Origin: Rhyacichthys aspro
Taxonomy: Eukaryota > Chordata > Actinopteri > Gobiiformes > Rhyacichthyidae
Assembly: GCA_036850595.1 (NCBI GenBank)
Contig: CM072160.1
Coordinates: forward strand, 13,433,906 to 13,497,905
DNA length: 64,000 nucleotides
Reading direction: 5' to 3'
In this document: one piece after another, positions 34,901-48,494 of the stretch
How positions within the stretch are numbered: position 1 is the stretch's first letter
How the letters are laid out: every line of letters begins with the position of its first letter
Program-made: the position numbers and the translations under genes
Notes under the pieces: model-generated
Seen by the model: the letters and a program-made list of their open reading frames with translations, nothing else
What the model was told of the DNA's origin: nothing
Databases searched by the model: none

Positions 34901-36204
34901 AAATTAGTCATGGATTGGACCTCTGGTGAAATATTAGTTGTGGTTACTGCCTGCTTGACTTCATACTGCTCTTTTACCCTGTTCTTTCTAGTAAGTCAGC
35001 TTGCCCTAAGAACAGTAGAAAGCAGTCTTCATTGCCTCTGCTTTCATTGCTTAGCCCAGAGCCCTGTCTCTGGATCCCTCATCAACATAAACTTGTAGCT
35101 GAATGAAACCCCACTATCTGCTGAAACCACTTAATGTAGGGCATGTGCTTGGTGTTGTTCATTCTAATTGGATGGTGGAGGTCACATGTCAGTGAGTATG
35201 TGGCCCCCTTAGTTTGACTGACACAGGGTAGAGGGGTGCAGTCATATCCCGGGTGCCGTGGCAGTATGTCCTGGCCACTTTTTAATCATGCTCTGCAGAC
35301 TGGGGCTGATAAGAGATGTAAGGGTGATTATGGTTCAAGGAGGAACGTCCTTGTGTGGGGCGCTTTGGGATTACGGCTCCTCTCTGTGTTCTGACTGGGG
35401 GAATGAATGCATCAGTATTCAGATGGTCATCTCCTCAGGGGTTACTGAGTGACTGGAGAGATTTGGAAAGGCTCCGGGAGACTCCCTCTGTCAGGGAGCT
35501 TGAATCGAATGCTTTAGGATTGTATGTAATCTGTGAACTCATTCCCTTTTGATGAGTGTGGCAGATGACTGTCTGGGTGTTAATAGCATTTTGGAAATGA
35601 TGAGCTCCGTTGACCTCAAAACCAGGTTCATGCTTCATTTCCAGTATGTGAATAGTGATAGCGTGATATAATTTTAAGCTTATGTGCAGAAGGTGTGATT
35701 TTGTGGGGGGAAGGAGATTAGGTTGAGATCAAAATGACAGAAAAAGTAGACCTGCACAAAAATGCAAAATGTGCATGTTTAACTGTATACTATGAGCAGA
35801 AACTTGCAGTCAGGTAACATTGAGAATTAGCAGGAAATGTTAGTCTGTCATTTACAGAAACAGTCATTATTATCAAGCTCATTAAGAAAGTCATTGTCAC
35901 AGTCATTGTCACTGCCTCATGGCCAGACAGAAATAATAGTGCAACTTGTTCTAAAGAGATACAAATCAAGCCCATACAGTACATGTTAGGCAATTGTGTT
36001 GGATTCAGAAAATCCTGAACACAGGGAGGTCTATTCATCAGAGTAAAAAATATCAAACTTTTTAAATTGAAAATATAGCAGTCAGTGATTTTGGCTTTGA
36101 GACAATACTATTACTGAGCACATAAAAGATCTTAAAGACCACACATTAGTGGTCGAATCTGTCACTCTCACTCATTTTGAGTGATAGAAAATGAAGAATT
36201 AATG
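31980..36204. other. Presumed grik4 intron 1, no gene seen
   Basis: AT-rich unique sequence. The first part could be 3' UTR of the candidate nested gene. A GC-richer block at 33,700-33,900 is a weak CNE candidate. No RNA gene recognised. Confidence 0.45.
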
Positions 36205-36472
36205 AATGAGGGGGGCACAGTGATTCAGGTAGTAGAGGAGGGTGTCCAATAACTGTAAGGTGTTTATTGTAGAGGTGAGTTTGGTGGTGGTTGGAGAAGG
36301 CCGTGAGTGCCTGGTGTATGGCAGCCCGCCTCTCCATCTGCATCAGGTGTGAATGTGTGTCAATGTGTGTCAATGGGGTGAATGGAAGCATGATATAAAG
36401 CACTTTGGGTGCTTGAGAAGGGCATGAAAAGCGCTATATAAATGCATGACATCTACCATTTACCAATGATTG
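36205..36472 (+). mobile_element. Degenerate tRNA-derived SINE
   Basis: The 3' half is typical: GTGTGAATGTGTGTCAATG repeats, AAAGCACTTTGGGTGCTTG, AAAAGCGCTATATAAATGCA and CCATTTACC. The head (GGGCACAGTGATTCAGGTAG) is a decayed tRNA-like region whose B box is no longer clear. Confidence 0.75.
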
Positions 36473-39400
36473 AATGAAATTCATATCATCCTGTGCCTTC
36501 TGTCAAGGATACAATGACATGATATATACAGCACAAAACTTTCTTTTCTATTTAAAAGTTAATGATGTGCTTCAACATTATTTACAATAAGTTATACAAA
36601 TAGATTGTACAGTTAACACTTCTTCTACATCATCTTCCCTCAATTGATTGATGATTTTGTTGCATCAAGATTATTTATAAAGTATGTAATAAAAAGTACT
36701 ACAGTATTTGACTATGAATGTACATTCAAAACACTTTCCACCCTGTGCTTTGGGCCATCTCTTTAGGTCATGCCTGTCAAAGTAAAAACATGGGCAGGGA
36801 TGAAAAAATGTCAGAGCTGATTTGTTCTAATTACCTGAATGCCTGTGCCAGTGACCTGCGTGGGGAGGAGACCGCTAAATTGGAATTTTGTTGCCTGAAG
36901 CTTTATATTTAACATTTCATAGAGTGCACTCCCAACCTGCCCACTTTTCTCCACTGCACGAGATCTTTCATCATTAGCAGTAGCATCTTTTCTGACCTTT
37001 TCAAGCAGGATGTTTACGAATGAGTAGGAATTTCTATATAACCCATATTAAGTTGTCACTAGAAAATTGCGTGACCAAATGGATTCTTCGCTGTGCACTT
37101 GTCACATCAGCAGCTAATTGGGCCCTCATTCATTGAAAGTAATTTGTAAAGTTACATAAACATCACAGTTAAAAGATAATTAGCATGCGGTATGTGTTAA
37201 TTATGTATGTATGATGCTTTGAGGAACATTTCTTCATATCATTTTTGTGTGTTTAGCTTTAAATAGTGATTTTTGATGTGGTGTACAATCTTCTGTGATC
37301 TACATGATCTACATTCTGAATTAGTGACTGCACTTACTGGTGTTTTTTTTTTTTTTTTAAACATTGTTCATGTTGGAACTCTTGGGCTTATTTATATTAT
37401 ATTACTAATTTACAACTTGGAATTTTCCGTGACTTTGCTGGTCAAAATACCTAATTTGCAAGTTACTAGGTGTCACTGCTGTGCCATTTTGTAGACTTCA
37501 GTTGATTATATTTGTTTATCATTTCATCTAGTTTTTTAACTGATACTTTTCACACGATCCTTCTGTGAACTGTATTTAAAATATGTAATAATAATATTCT
37601 GCGTTGTTCATTTTGCATCTATTGTCTACATGATTGATCTGGTGGTGGTTTTGTAGTCACTGTTAGTGTAAGGGCTGGAAAAGTAGAACATGAAGCTGTG
37701 TGGACCAGACACAGTGTAGCTTAACTGTGTCTGTGACCGAAAAAGTCCAGTTTTCACTAAAGCTTTGTTTTTTTCTTAAGCTTGGAGTAGTTACTTGGTT
37801 AGTACACTGTGCGGAGTTGCACTGATCTCCTGCTTCTAACTATCTCAATTAGCCTAATGAGCAGGATGTGAGAAAGAAAAGTGTCGAAGGCTGACAAGTT
37901 TGTTGTAGCCAATTACTGCACTGTCCTTTCTGTAGTGGAGTTATCTGCTGAAAGGTGGTGATTGGGATCAGTGGACTGCTGCAACCTGCTGCATTTCTGT
38001 GGTGGCTCCTATTGATTTGTGAAGCTGAGAAAAGCAGGCAGACTCTGCCGACACAGGTCCTTATGCTCTTTGTTGTGACTTACTGGGTTCATTCAGTATT
38101 TTCATAGTTCTTTCTTTTTCTTTTTAAAAGTTTTGCTGCTATCTGTTTACACAGGTGCAGCCAACATTGTTAGCTTAGCTCATTGACCAATCACTGTCAG
38201 ATGAGATCAGTTTCACAGTTGCGCAATCACAATAATTAATTAACAGTACCACAGCAAACCTAGGGCACATTGAGAAAAGCACACTATATGAAAAAGGTGA
38301 CTTATGCAATTTGTAACTGTATGGTTATAAAATGTTACTTGCTTTGCAGTAAACACAAGAATGGACCTTATAACATTCTTATATTGAGAGAAGCTGTTTA
38401 GTCTGCAGTTTCCTTTAGTCATAATGTTGACTATAATGTTTTTAGCAGGGACCTTTCTTCAGTATAGAGTACATTCTGCTGTGAGAGTGAAGCCCTTTTA
38501 ATTTTAAACCATCCAGTTCATATTTTTGTGATTAGATCTGGTAATAACACTGCTGAAGGGAGTATAGGCATCTTTTTTATGCAGGGCTTTTTATCAAAGT
38601 ACAGTGATTTATTAGCAATGCCCTAATGAATTTTTTGGAATTACCTCTGGTCCTTTTGGGCAAGTGTTGTTTATAGCGCATCTGGTCAAGCACTAAAACA
38701 GAAAGGACAGACAAATACATTGTACTATTGCTCCTAAGTGTATAAAATCTTTTAATCACTAACATTTTGAGTCCCTTACATTTATATACAGTTCACATAC
38801 AGTATGGCTAAATTGGTTCAGGTATTGTGGCGTGTGTACACCAGCATCCTTCTCTCCCTCTTTTCGCTGACATCTCATTAGAGACGTGTCAAGTCGCTCT
38901 GCACAATGTTACGATGATTATGCTGCAGGGATTGCATGGTATGCTCCGAGCTGGCTTCTGCTCTCATCACGAGGAGCGAAATAACCAGGGGGTTAATTGT
39001 AGTGGCACGGTGCAAAGGAGCTTTATGTGCTTTGAAAATAAAAGTTCTTAAATCTAGAACTGATTTTAAGTGAATACCCCATATGGCCCAGTTTTAGTGT
39101 ATCGCTTTATATTGTAAGTGCTTTGTCAATAGTTAAGGGTGTGTGATTCAAACCTGCTGATGATCTTATCAGTTTGGAGACATTGTTGAATCATGCTACA
39201 GTGCACTGCTATTTGTTTAAGTACTATGTTCCCACACAGAAACATGTAAAGTCAGCTTGCCCCACCCACTCATCACATTTTTTTAGTCATGCTCTTTCTG
39301 AGTTACAGACAGATAAACCAGTCACAGTGAATTGTGGGAGGGGCTCTGTGGTGTGTGCCTCAGTCACAGTAACTCATGAGCTGTCTATGGAATTACTACA

Positions 39401-41989
39401 TTATGTCTATGCAGAGTTAAGACTCTGGTCAGTCTGTTACTGTAAAACCCCAGACATTACTCGTAGCTTCTCCTGCTAAATGTATTTACTGATGAATGCA
39501 GTGCTTTAGTTCAGCCCTGAAGTCTAAGCAGTCTTGTCTTATAGTGATCTTACCGTTGGCGTTGCTCAGAGGTGCTCTTGACTCCTCTCCACCTCTGGAG
39601 GCTCCCAGCCAAACACAACACAATGCTTTTAATTAACCTAGTCTCTGCATACAAAGATAATCATAACAAATGCAGTCACATTACTCAGGGGTGAACATTG
39701 CATTCAGCTTATGCTTTGGTTTCTCCGTAGAGTATTTGAGCCCATTTTCTGAATTGAAGGTTAAGTGTTGTGAGGACAGCACACAGAGGTGGTGGAAGGC
39801 CGCCTGGTCCGATTGACCCAGTGATTCATCTTCCCTTCCCCCGATGTTTTCTGATTTGGGTTTTGGTGTGCTGGGCCTTTGTTGTAAGTGGGTGGACAAG
39901 GTGACCCGTGCTGTAGATCAAACTGTTGAACAACTGGTCGGGGACAGGGTCCTGTCCGCTTGACTGGACATCATTTTTCTCCATTTAGCCCCATCTCGCA
40001 CCTGTAATAGGGTGGTCGTCCACTTGAATGCTCATGGCTCCGCTGGGATAGTGCCATGTTTTTGCTCACATCATGTCATTAACAGCAACAGTCAACAGAC
40101 CTGTACCACTTCAGACTGTAATATAATTTTAGTTTTTTTAATTTCCTAAGCTTTTGCTGTCTGTAGCTTATCAAAAGGCTACAAACTATTTCCAAAGACC
40201 TGAAGAAGAAGATGTATCACTCACTAAATGGATTAGGAAAAAAAGTGTTGATCTACACCTTTTCACATATGCCCCTAAAGGTTAGGTAGGAAAATTAGTT
40301 TCCCATATGTAACCACTTCAAGGTAGAACTGATAGATTTAAAGCCACCCGGAGTAGTGTTTTAACTATAAATACATCCAGTTCCCGCCCACTACATGAGG
40401 CATGAGTTTTACAACAGTGGGATGAGGGCAGAAATGGTGAAAAAGCTGAATGTGACAGGATCCTATAACACAGCGGCCCAGCATGATTTGTGCAGCCAGA
40501 TAGTGATCTTCACACACACAGCCACATTTAATGACTACCATGAGGAGTGAATCATGCCAGTAATGTGTGGGTGAGAAACAGTACAAGTTCAAAAGCTTCA
40601 GGGCTATTTAACACACAACTCAAATCAGTTTTTACAATTGTCAAAGGGATTGTTAATTAAAAAGATAAAAGCCTGGTCCTGACTAAGATCCCAATTCTTT
40701 CATGGTATTCCAATATATGTTCTGTAGTTTTATTGTTAAAAAAAATCCCCTATAGGCTGTAGTCACTTTGACTGTATTTGTATCTTCTTCTCAAGTTGTT
40801 ATTATTGCACATGTGGCTTTGCTGGGTAACTGGGTAAAATGATTTTAGGTTAAAGCTTAAACTTAACAGATAGAAAGGAGGCAGCATGAAACGGGGATAA
40901 ATATTCTCAATCCAATCAACTTAGTTTAATGAGGCAGAGATAATTGTTGGATGCTTTGGTCAGACACTAATGTCAGAGCTAAAAATTTGCATTAATCCCT
41001 AGACTAAAGTGGAGGAAAAATTGGTCAGTTTTTTTTTCATAGAAGAAAATCAGGAGAGGTCCTCAGGCTGCTGTTAGGAGCGAGTGGTGGTCTGAGACGG
41101 GGGCAGCACAAGACAACAAACAAGATATTCTGTAATTAGCTTGGAGTTTTTTATTTAACAAACCAAAGTACAAGGGCCGATTTAAATGTTCATTTTCAGC
41201 GAGGGGAGTCACTGTGTAATTAACCTCTGTTTGTATCCTCGGTGGTCTGCCACTAAGGACACCCTTCTCAATCTCACTCATTAGAATTTCTCGTTGAAAA
41301 TCTGTGCAAGACCTGTGTGGATCAGATCTGCCGTCAGAGTCACGTAAGGATGTGGAAAGATCAACAGGCATTGTAGGACATAGACTGTGTCTGAGGAATC
41401 CTAATCAGACTCGCAGCCGAGGTAATTATTTTATCCTGCTGCATGTAGGATGTACATGATGACTTCAGGAACCAACCATGAGCGTACAGCAGGGATGTCT
41501 CACAAACCTGAATGAAATTAGAGATGTTTGCCAGTGTACAGCTTTCAGTCTTCAAAGAGAATTGTATGACATGTTACTAATGTAATAATAATAATAAAAA
41601 ACAAACAAACAACCCCCATAATAAATATGCTGTAAATACTTTTTGGATGTTCATGTTTTCTCAATGTTTATGTGTAGTGTTCACATATGGGTAAATGGAG
41701 GTATTTGCATCAAGTATAATTGTGAAGGATATCCCACAATACTGTCGTACATGGATATTTAAACACATATTTTCACCTCAAAACAAACACAAAACCCTAG
41801 CTTCTCCTTATCCTGTTTTGTTATTCTTGGTCTTGGAATAGAAAATTGACATCTGTGTTTGGTATTCTCACAGTATGCCTATAATAAGTTAAGAGTAATT
41901 AGATGGCACTTTTCGAAGGGATCGAATTGTTTTCTGTCTGTTCACCTCACCTATCATTAGGAAAAGGTTTTCTGACAAGGCATCTGGAC

Positions 41990-42140
41990 TTAAGTTTTAG
42001 GTGAAGACGTTTCATCCCTCATCCAAGGGACTTAGTCAGTTCTGAGTTCAACTGGAAAAAGAGCTGAGATATGTATCCCTCAGAGGGAGGGATTTGGCCT
42101 GAAACTACTGTGACTGGACAAGGCTAGACTGGTTTCATAG
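41990..42140. mobile_element. Possible retroelement-derived fragment
   Basis: Contains GTGAAGACGTTTCATCCCTC and ATCCAAGGGACTTAGTCAGTT. These resemble a phrase that recurs in interspersed fish repeats (a 'conserved hinge' of the form ...CGTTTCACC.CTCATCCAAG.GACTTC). The family is uncertain and the boundaries are approximate. Confidence 0.3.
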
Positions 42141-43191
42141 TCTAAGAACCTCCACAAACATTTCACCTATCATTGACATTGTGCTGTCTCCATTACACAA
42201 AGGGAAACAAAAGGTGTGGAGAGGAATGGTACAAACAAATAGACAGAACAATGGAGAAAAGAAACAGAATGCAGGGAGTTAAAGCCTGATAGCTGCTGAT
42301 ATATGGTGCATGTAGTGATTTATTTAGGGACAAAGACAATAAACAGACAGCTGTATACGGTAAGTAGATAGTTCTGTATGTAACTCTTTAACCTGTGAGC
42401 TCTCTTGATGTGACTTAGACACAAGTATGTACATATAGCCACAAATCCTTTATTCCCTGATCAAATACAGCGTGATGTGCATGACATGTCCTTGTCAGTG
42501 TCTTTTCTTGTCAACAAGCCCTTAGAACAACTTCAAGCTTTTCCACGCCAGAAGAATTCTAATCCTTAAGTGTTGCTGGATCACGTCTGGCAAACATGCA
42601 ACTAAAGCAGAGCTTATGGCTCAAGGGGCTTCGAGTAAATTTGAAATCTGTCTGCTTTTTTCTGCTTTGATAAAATAAGCTTTGATAGAACAACTGTATT
42701 TAATCAAGCAAACCTAAGACTGAAGAAGTTTTTACTGCCAACACAGTGCTCAGATAAGGGCTGTTTTATCCCATTTTATCTTAACAGATACTGTATTAGA
42801 CAATAATAAACCTTTGTATACAAGTTAATTTGCACAGCTGTGTCTACTTTTTATTCAATTTGGTTGGCCCCTCTTTTATGAGACAGCAAAAAGGATTAGA
42901 GAGTTTTTATGTTGCTTAACCTGAGGTCCCTTGCCTTTTGTGGGGGTTGACGCAAGTGCATCTGCCCTGTCTTTTCTGTGTAACAACACAAACCAAACAT
43001 AGTCAACTTCATCTAGTGTAGATTGGATTTGAAATGTCTTCTTAAATATCATATTTGTAATCGTACATTAGCTCACAAGGTATTGGAATAGAAATTAAAG
43101 CTCCAAAATATCAATCCTATTTGATTTTAGAGGCTGAAACAGTCAAAATTCCCTAAAATAATAGAGCAAACCTAAGATGGTGTTAGTGGTA

Positions 43192-43217
43192 AGGTAGGTA
43201 GGTAGGTAGGTAGGTAG
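43192..43217. repeat. (GGTA)n microsatellite
   Basis: About 6.5 exact tetranucleotide units. Confidence 0.95.
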
Positions 43218-46200
43218 AAAACAATGGTGCTCTCAGTCTCGTGTCACTGGGTAAAATTTAAGTACAGTTGTTTTTTGTAGCAGTGACTCTGGCTTCACTT
43301 TAACCAGTTACTCACAGCTTTTTTGATGACATTTTATTGAGTGCCAAATTAAAAGCATCATGAAGAAGTATGTCTTTATAATAAGTGCTCTTTGTATATG
43401 ATTGTATAAGTGACTGTTAAAGATGACTCATGTTTAAAAGTTTGAAAAACATCGTCAGGCATCGTTTTTAATTGAAACAGGATGAAGTAGAAGAATGAAA
43501 TCTTGATCTGGCTGACTACATGCTAGACCACTTATGGGGTCGGGGCATGAAATTTTGGTCTCTGTTTCCTCACTTTGATAGATCTGAGATAGGCCCATGG
43601 ACACTACAATGAGCTGGGTTGTCACCAAAGAATGAACAAATGCAGCTCTTGATAACTATACTACCTAAACATACACTAGTCTACTATTCTGAGGGGAAGG
43701 GAACAACCAGAAAGTGAAGGACAGTGTGTCTGGACACACAGGCAGAGGGCTCCATGGAGCTCTCTGTGGAGGTTCCAGCCTAGTGGTTGTAATCCCCCAC
43801 ACAGCTCAGCTAGTAGCTGCTGATGGGCTGTGTGTGAATGTGGTGGGAGTGACGATACATACCCACAGAGGCACAAGCGGCAGCGGCAGGCTTTCCTGAT
43901 TAATCCTCATGCTGGAGCCAGTAATGATTTATTTATTTGGAAATTACAAAGCTCTGGGGGAGCTGGGCACATTTGATAAGGAAAACCATGAGTGAGGGTG
44001 GGGGACAACGAAGATTTAACACTTCCTCTTACCTTTCTGTTTCTCTATGTATATATGACTGTGTCTGGGTTATACCCAGGGGGTGCATTAAAAGGTTAAT
44101 TCTCATATTGACACGAGTGTACATTTTTCTTGAAGAATATTTTTCTCATGTGAAATGTTGCATGGGTATGTTGTGCCGCAGGCAAGAGTTTAGCAGCAGC
44201 ATACAACCCCCCACTGCTCAGATATTGATGTCTGATCACAGGGTGTCTAGCGCTAAACATGGGGATTTTTTTTATAAGAAAGGCAATTAATTTGTTTTTC
44301 TTATGCTGAGCGCAGACTGAAATGAAGGCTGGTACAGCAGCAACAGTGTATTTAAACATGTGCCAGCTGTCTTTGTCTAGAACAGAATGTGGCTTTGGTG
44401 CCTGGGGTGGCACATTCTGTTGAGACTCATTATTATACAGACGCTTTACATCCATGAAAGGGCAGACAAAACATACAGCTCATTCTCAATCACACCCAAT
44501 GAAATTAGTCATGATCAGCAAAGCATGACAGGACGCTCTCAAAGCTAAAGCTTTCTTATTCTTCGAGCCACTACGGTGTTGTACATGACAGTGTGAACAG
44601 GGCAAGGTTCCTGATGAGCTTTGGCGCTCAGTCTGTGTTAATGGCCTCAGTCAGTGAATCACCACCAGTGAGCCCCACTAACGTGATTCATTTGAGCTCA
44701 TTAATGTTAATTAAAGTAGTTCTCTTCTCCTTACGTAACCACTGTCATGAGCATTGGGGATGAGGGAGAACCATGGTAGTGGTGGTCTTCAGAGGCGCTT
44801 GAACTAATTCAACAGGAATTATCAAGATGTTTGTCTCTGACAGTCAAAGGGTAGCAGCGGGTGCAGTACATCCAAGCAGCTACATTAGAATCAAGGAATA
44901 AAATAAACTTAATGGTCTCTGACTGACTCTCATTTAACTGGCATTTAGATTCTGGATTCTACAGTATTCCACTGGTTTTACGACCATCAGAGACTTAGGA
45001 ACCAGTTCAAGAATAAAACTTTTGTGCAATGTTGTGTGATAAAATCCACATTTTGGTTTTGTCTGGTTTAGTCTTTATTGCTAATGAGCTCTGTGGTTTT
45101 GATTTACAAACTACATGTTTTTCTGCGAAATCAAAGGGCTCAGAAAAACATTTCTCAAACCCTTTTGTTTACTTTTTATAAAACATATTCTGCATGCAGG
45201 AGAAAATGTAGTATAATCATCAGCACTTTCTTGACTGTGTCTTGACTGTGTACATTTCAGGCACTCTTTGAAAAAAACTGTGGCCTTTACCACTACAACC
45301 ACATAAAGGGACTCTTTCATACCTCAAACCTACAATACGTTTTTACACTGTTTTAAAATCTGTACTAATCTATCTTTATACTTATTATATTCATATTTCT
45401 GTCCCATTCTAGTGTATTTGTATGGGGCATGGCTGAGACGTTAGACATTGAGCATTAATGCCCTTCTCATGAGTCCTCTTGAATAAATAACAATGAGATT
45501 TTAGTTCATGGTGAACATGGAACAATACTATCAGATACAAGACTGGTACCATTAGATTATTTTGCTACATTGGAAGAGCTTAAGAGCAGAACACTTAATT
45601 TGGCTGCTCAAGTCATAAACACTGCTTTAACGGCATGTGGAAGCGGTACTTTAACATTTATAGAAACCCAAATAAAACCAGACTATAAAGCTACCATCAG
45701 TAAGGATCCTGTGCCTGCCTTTAATGGTTAAAGACAATTCAATTAATCATCACTGTCTGGAACTTTTGTGGAGAAACTGCTGTGGCTTCTTACTACAAAA
45801 TTGTCAGTAAAAAGCTGAATATGTGGTATTGTTGTCTAGTAACCACAATTTGTTGTGTACGTTACCCGCTGCAAACTGACACTTAAATTGATATCAGCCG
45901 TTATGAAATGTGCAAATAAACTGCCTTTGTAATTTAACCCTGTTACACGGTGGTGTTTTTTTTCATTGGGTAGCCTCAAAAGAAGCCCATTTGCACGTAT
46001 TGCACTTAGGCTTTTGGGATGAATATGCGTGTCCATGCACAGCGTAGAAAGATAAAGCACTACTCACTAGCGCTGTACTGCCGCTTCTGTACTCTGTAAA
46101 AGCAAGTTTAAAGCCCGCACTGGTCAAACTATGTTTCACAGCTTCTTGGTCTGAATTGGAGTCTGCTCCATTGAATACGACAGCCCTTTTAATTAGCTGT

Positions 46201-47702
46201 GGCTGTGGAGCTGTAAGGTGCAGGCAGACTGTGTTTGGTTTTTACTCTTTTGGTTTTTAATTCTGCACATTTCCTGGAGGGAAATTAGTTCAGCTGTTGG
46301 CGCTGATAGTTTTCAATCTTAGCATCAGTTTAGTAATGTTTTGCATTTGTATTACGGGTAAAAGTAACATTTGTTTCTTCTTTCTGAGTCTCACACCATT
46401 CTTAGTGTTAGTATTTTTCATTTTAGCTGCTGCTGCTTCTACTCGTTTGAATGATTTCGTGGAGCTACATTACAACAGGCTGCTTTAGATGCTCAAATAG
46501 CATTATTTAATGTTAAGGCATAGGGGCGAAAAGAACCAAAATTCAGTCTAAATAGTGATTATTTAGGTTATGGAACACAAGCAAATATTTATGGTTGTTA
46601 TAAATGCACAATACAATTCCTAAAATACAATTATATCTTAACAATACAGTTTTTGGCTTTGCAACTGTGGTAGCCTTATGAAGCTTTTAACTCTTGAGGC
46701 AAAAGAAAAGAAAACACGAATAGGAATATGGTCTATCATCATCATCATCATAAGGTCAAGCCCTCTGTTTAAGTCATTGCAGAGATATGGTGAAATGCTG
46801 TTGTTTTCATTATCTTTACCGCTTACTCTTGGGTTTGGATAATTGCTGTAGTGTTAATTATGTGCATGTGTTTTTGTCAGACACAGCAAAAGGAAAGTTG
46901 ATTGGGTTTAAGTTGTAAGTGTTGTTTAATGTGCTGCAAGGAGGGAGTAAGTGAGAATATAAACGCTTGATTATCGGACTTACACATTGTGTGAAACCAT
47001 GGTTCAATGAATAGTGCTCTTTTAGACCTGACCCGTAATATATCGCTGTGCTTGAGCTTCATGACTCTTCAGTAGGCAATGAGCATTCGTCTGTAAGAGC
47101 CTCAAGCCTTGAGAGCTGATGTTACATTGTTGACGGTCTTCACTTTCAGTTTATACTCTATTGAGGGGCAATACAATTACTGATTTTGGCCATTTATTCC
47201 ATGATAAAAACAAGCTTTCATTACAAATAGGACATTATGCTTGAGAGTGAATATTTATAGAACTGTCAATCATGTCACTTCATAATGCACTGCCACCATT
47301 CAGCATTGATATCGACCCACAATGCACTGCTCCTGACTGGTAGACGAGTATGTGGACTCGTCTCTCACATCAAATGACATGAACCTTATCAAGATGAATG
47401 CTCTCAAGGGTATGTGTCATGTGCTGAGCGTCTGAGTTTTCAGAGCTGTCAGATGATCAAATCCATCACCTGTCTGGGCTGTCGCGCGAGTGCCACAAGT
47501 ATCGGCGCCTTCTACTCGGACACACTCACTCTTTGAGCTTTGCTTTGATAGGGTCATCGAGCGTTAGATGTATGTTTGTGATTTCTGTCCAGGAATAGAT
47601 TATATGTGAATGAGCTTTTTTTTTCCCGTTTCCATCAGTGTAAAAAAGCTGTTATTGTCACGTCCTGCTCTTCTTTCGGTTTTGTGTCCCTTTTTTTTTA
47701 TG

Positions 47703-48494
47703 TACAGTTGTCCCTCACTATAACGCGGTTCACCTTTCACAGCCTCGCTGTTTCGCGGATTTTTATAGTGCAATTTTGCATGCTTTTTTTTTTTTTTTAC
47801 AGCGTATGAATGCGCATTGTGTTCTGCGTCCTGATTGGCTAAGGGAGAACTCAGGCATTGTGTTCTGCGTCCTGATTGGCTAAGGGAGAACTCAGGCATT
47901 GTGTTCTGCGTCCTGATTGGCTAAGGGAGAACTCGCGCATTGTGTTCTGCGTCCTGATTGGCTAAGGGAGAACTCAGGCATTGTGTTCTGCGTCCTGATT
48001 GGCTAAGGGAGAACTCGCGCATTGTGTTCTGCGTCCTGATTGGCTAAGGGAGAACTCGAGCATTGTGTTCTGCGTCCTGATTGGCTAAAGGACTGTAGAC
48101 CATTGTCAATCAATCTCCTCCGTGCCGTGTCTCCTGTACAGTACAGAATGCGTTCGGCTTGCCAAATTTACATAAATGTTCGATCGCTAGCGGTGTGACT
48201 CTGAAGTGCTGTATGTTTGCAAGTTTTCTCCCCGACAAAACCCACAATGTTGACGAAACGTTCTGCACCGACAAAGGCACCTGCGGTCGCACCCAAAAGA
48301 CAGAGGAAGATGCTAAGGTTTGAACTTTGAGAGTGTTTAAACAAGAGAGAAATGTGAAAAAATGTTAATGCCTGTCTGAGTCTGTGTTTTACAGCCTTAA
48401 AACATATATAATAATTGTAAAAAATAAAGCTGACTACTTTGCGGATTTCGCCTATTGCAGGTTATTTTTAGAACGTAAACGAGTTACCACTGTA
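47703..48494 (+). mobile_element. Deleted Tigger-like (TcMar) DNA transposon, ~790 bp
   Basis: Bounded by TA dinucleotides, with ends CAGTTGTCCCTC (47,705) and GAGTTACCACTG (to 48,492). Subterminal sequence shows Tigger hallmarks: TTTCGCGGATTT on the left, and GCGGATTTCGCCTATTGC and GGTTATTTTTAGAACGT on the right. Internally, ATG at 48,247 opens about 28 codons (MLTKRSAPTKAPAVAPKRQR...) like the basic N-terminus of a pogo/Tigger transposase, then a stop; the catalytic part is deleted. An AATAAA near 48,423 may be the transposase gene's own poly(A) signal. The left half is filled by the 41-bp satellite listed next. Confidence 0.85.
47814..48089 (+). repeat. 41-bp tandem repeat, 6.7 units, inside the Tigger-like element
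   Basis: Units begin GCATTGTGTTCTGCGTCCTG at 47,814, 47,855, 47,896, 47,937, 47,978, 48,019 and 48,060 (partial). They are almost identical. Each carries one inverted CCAAT box (GATTGGCT). The unit-end variant runs CAG, CAG, CGC, CAG, CGC, CGA. Confidence 0.97.

Larger units (their letters stand above)
36473..47702. other. Presumed grik4 intron 1, no gene seen
   Basis: Eleven kb of AT-rich intron-like sequence. It holds simple repeats (T tract at 37,342-37,358, GGTA repeat at 43,192-43,217, ATC repeat near 46,738) and CNE-like stretches at about 38,850-39,060, 40,980-41,470 and 44,460-44,740. ORFs are short and without splice support. Confidence 0.45.

Noticed and set aside
41063..41371. 102-codon minus-strand ORF
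   Set aside because: No homology I recognise and no flanking splice structure; the sequence looks more like non-coding conserved DNA.
47600..47899. 99-codon minus-strand ORF
   Set aside because: Runs through the Tigger end, an A/T tract and the 41-bp satellite. Not a gene.
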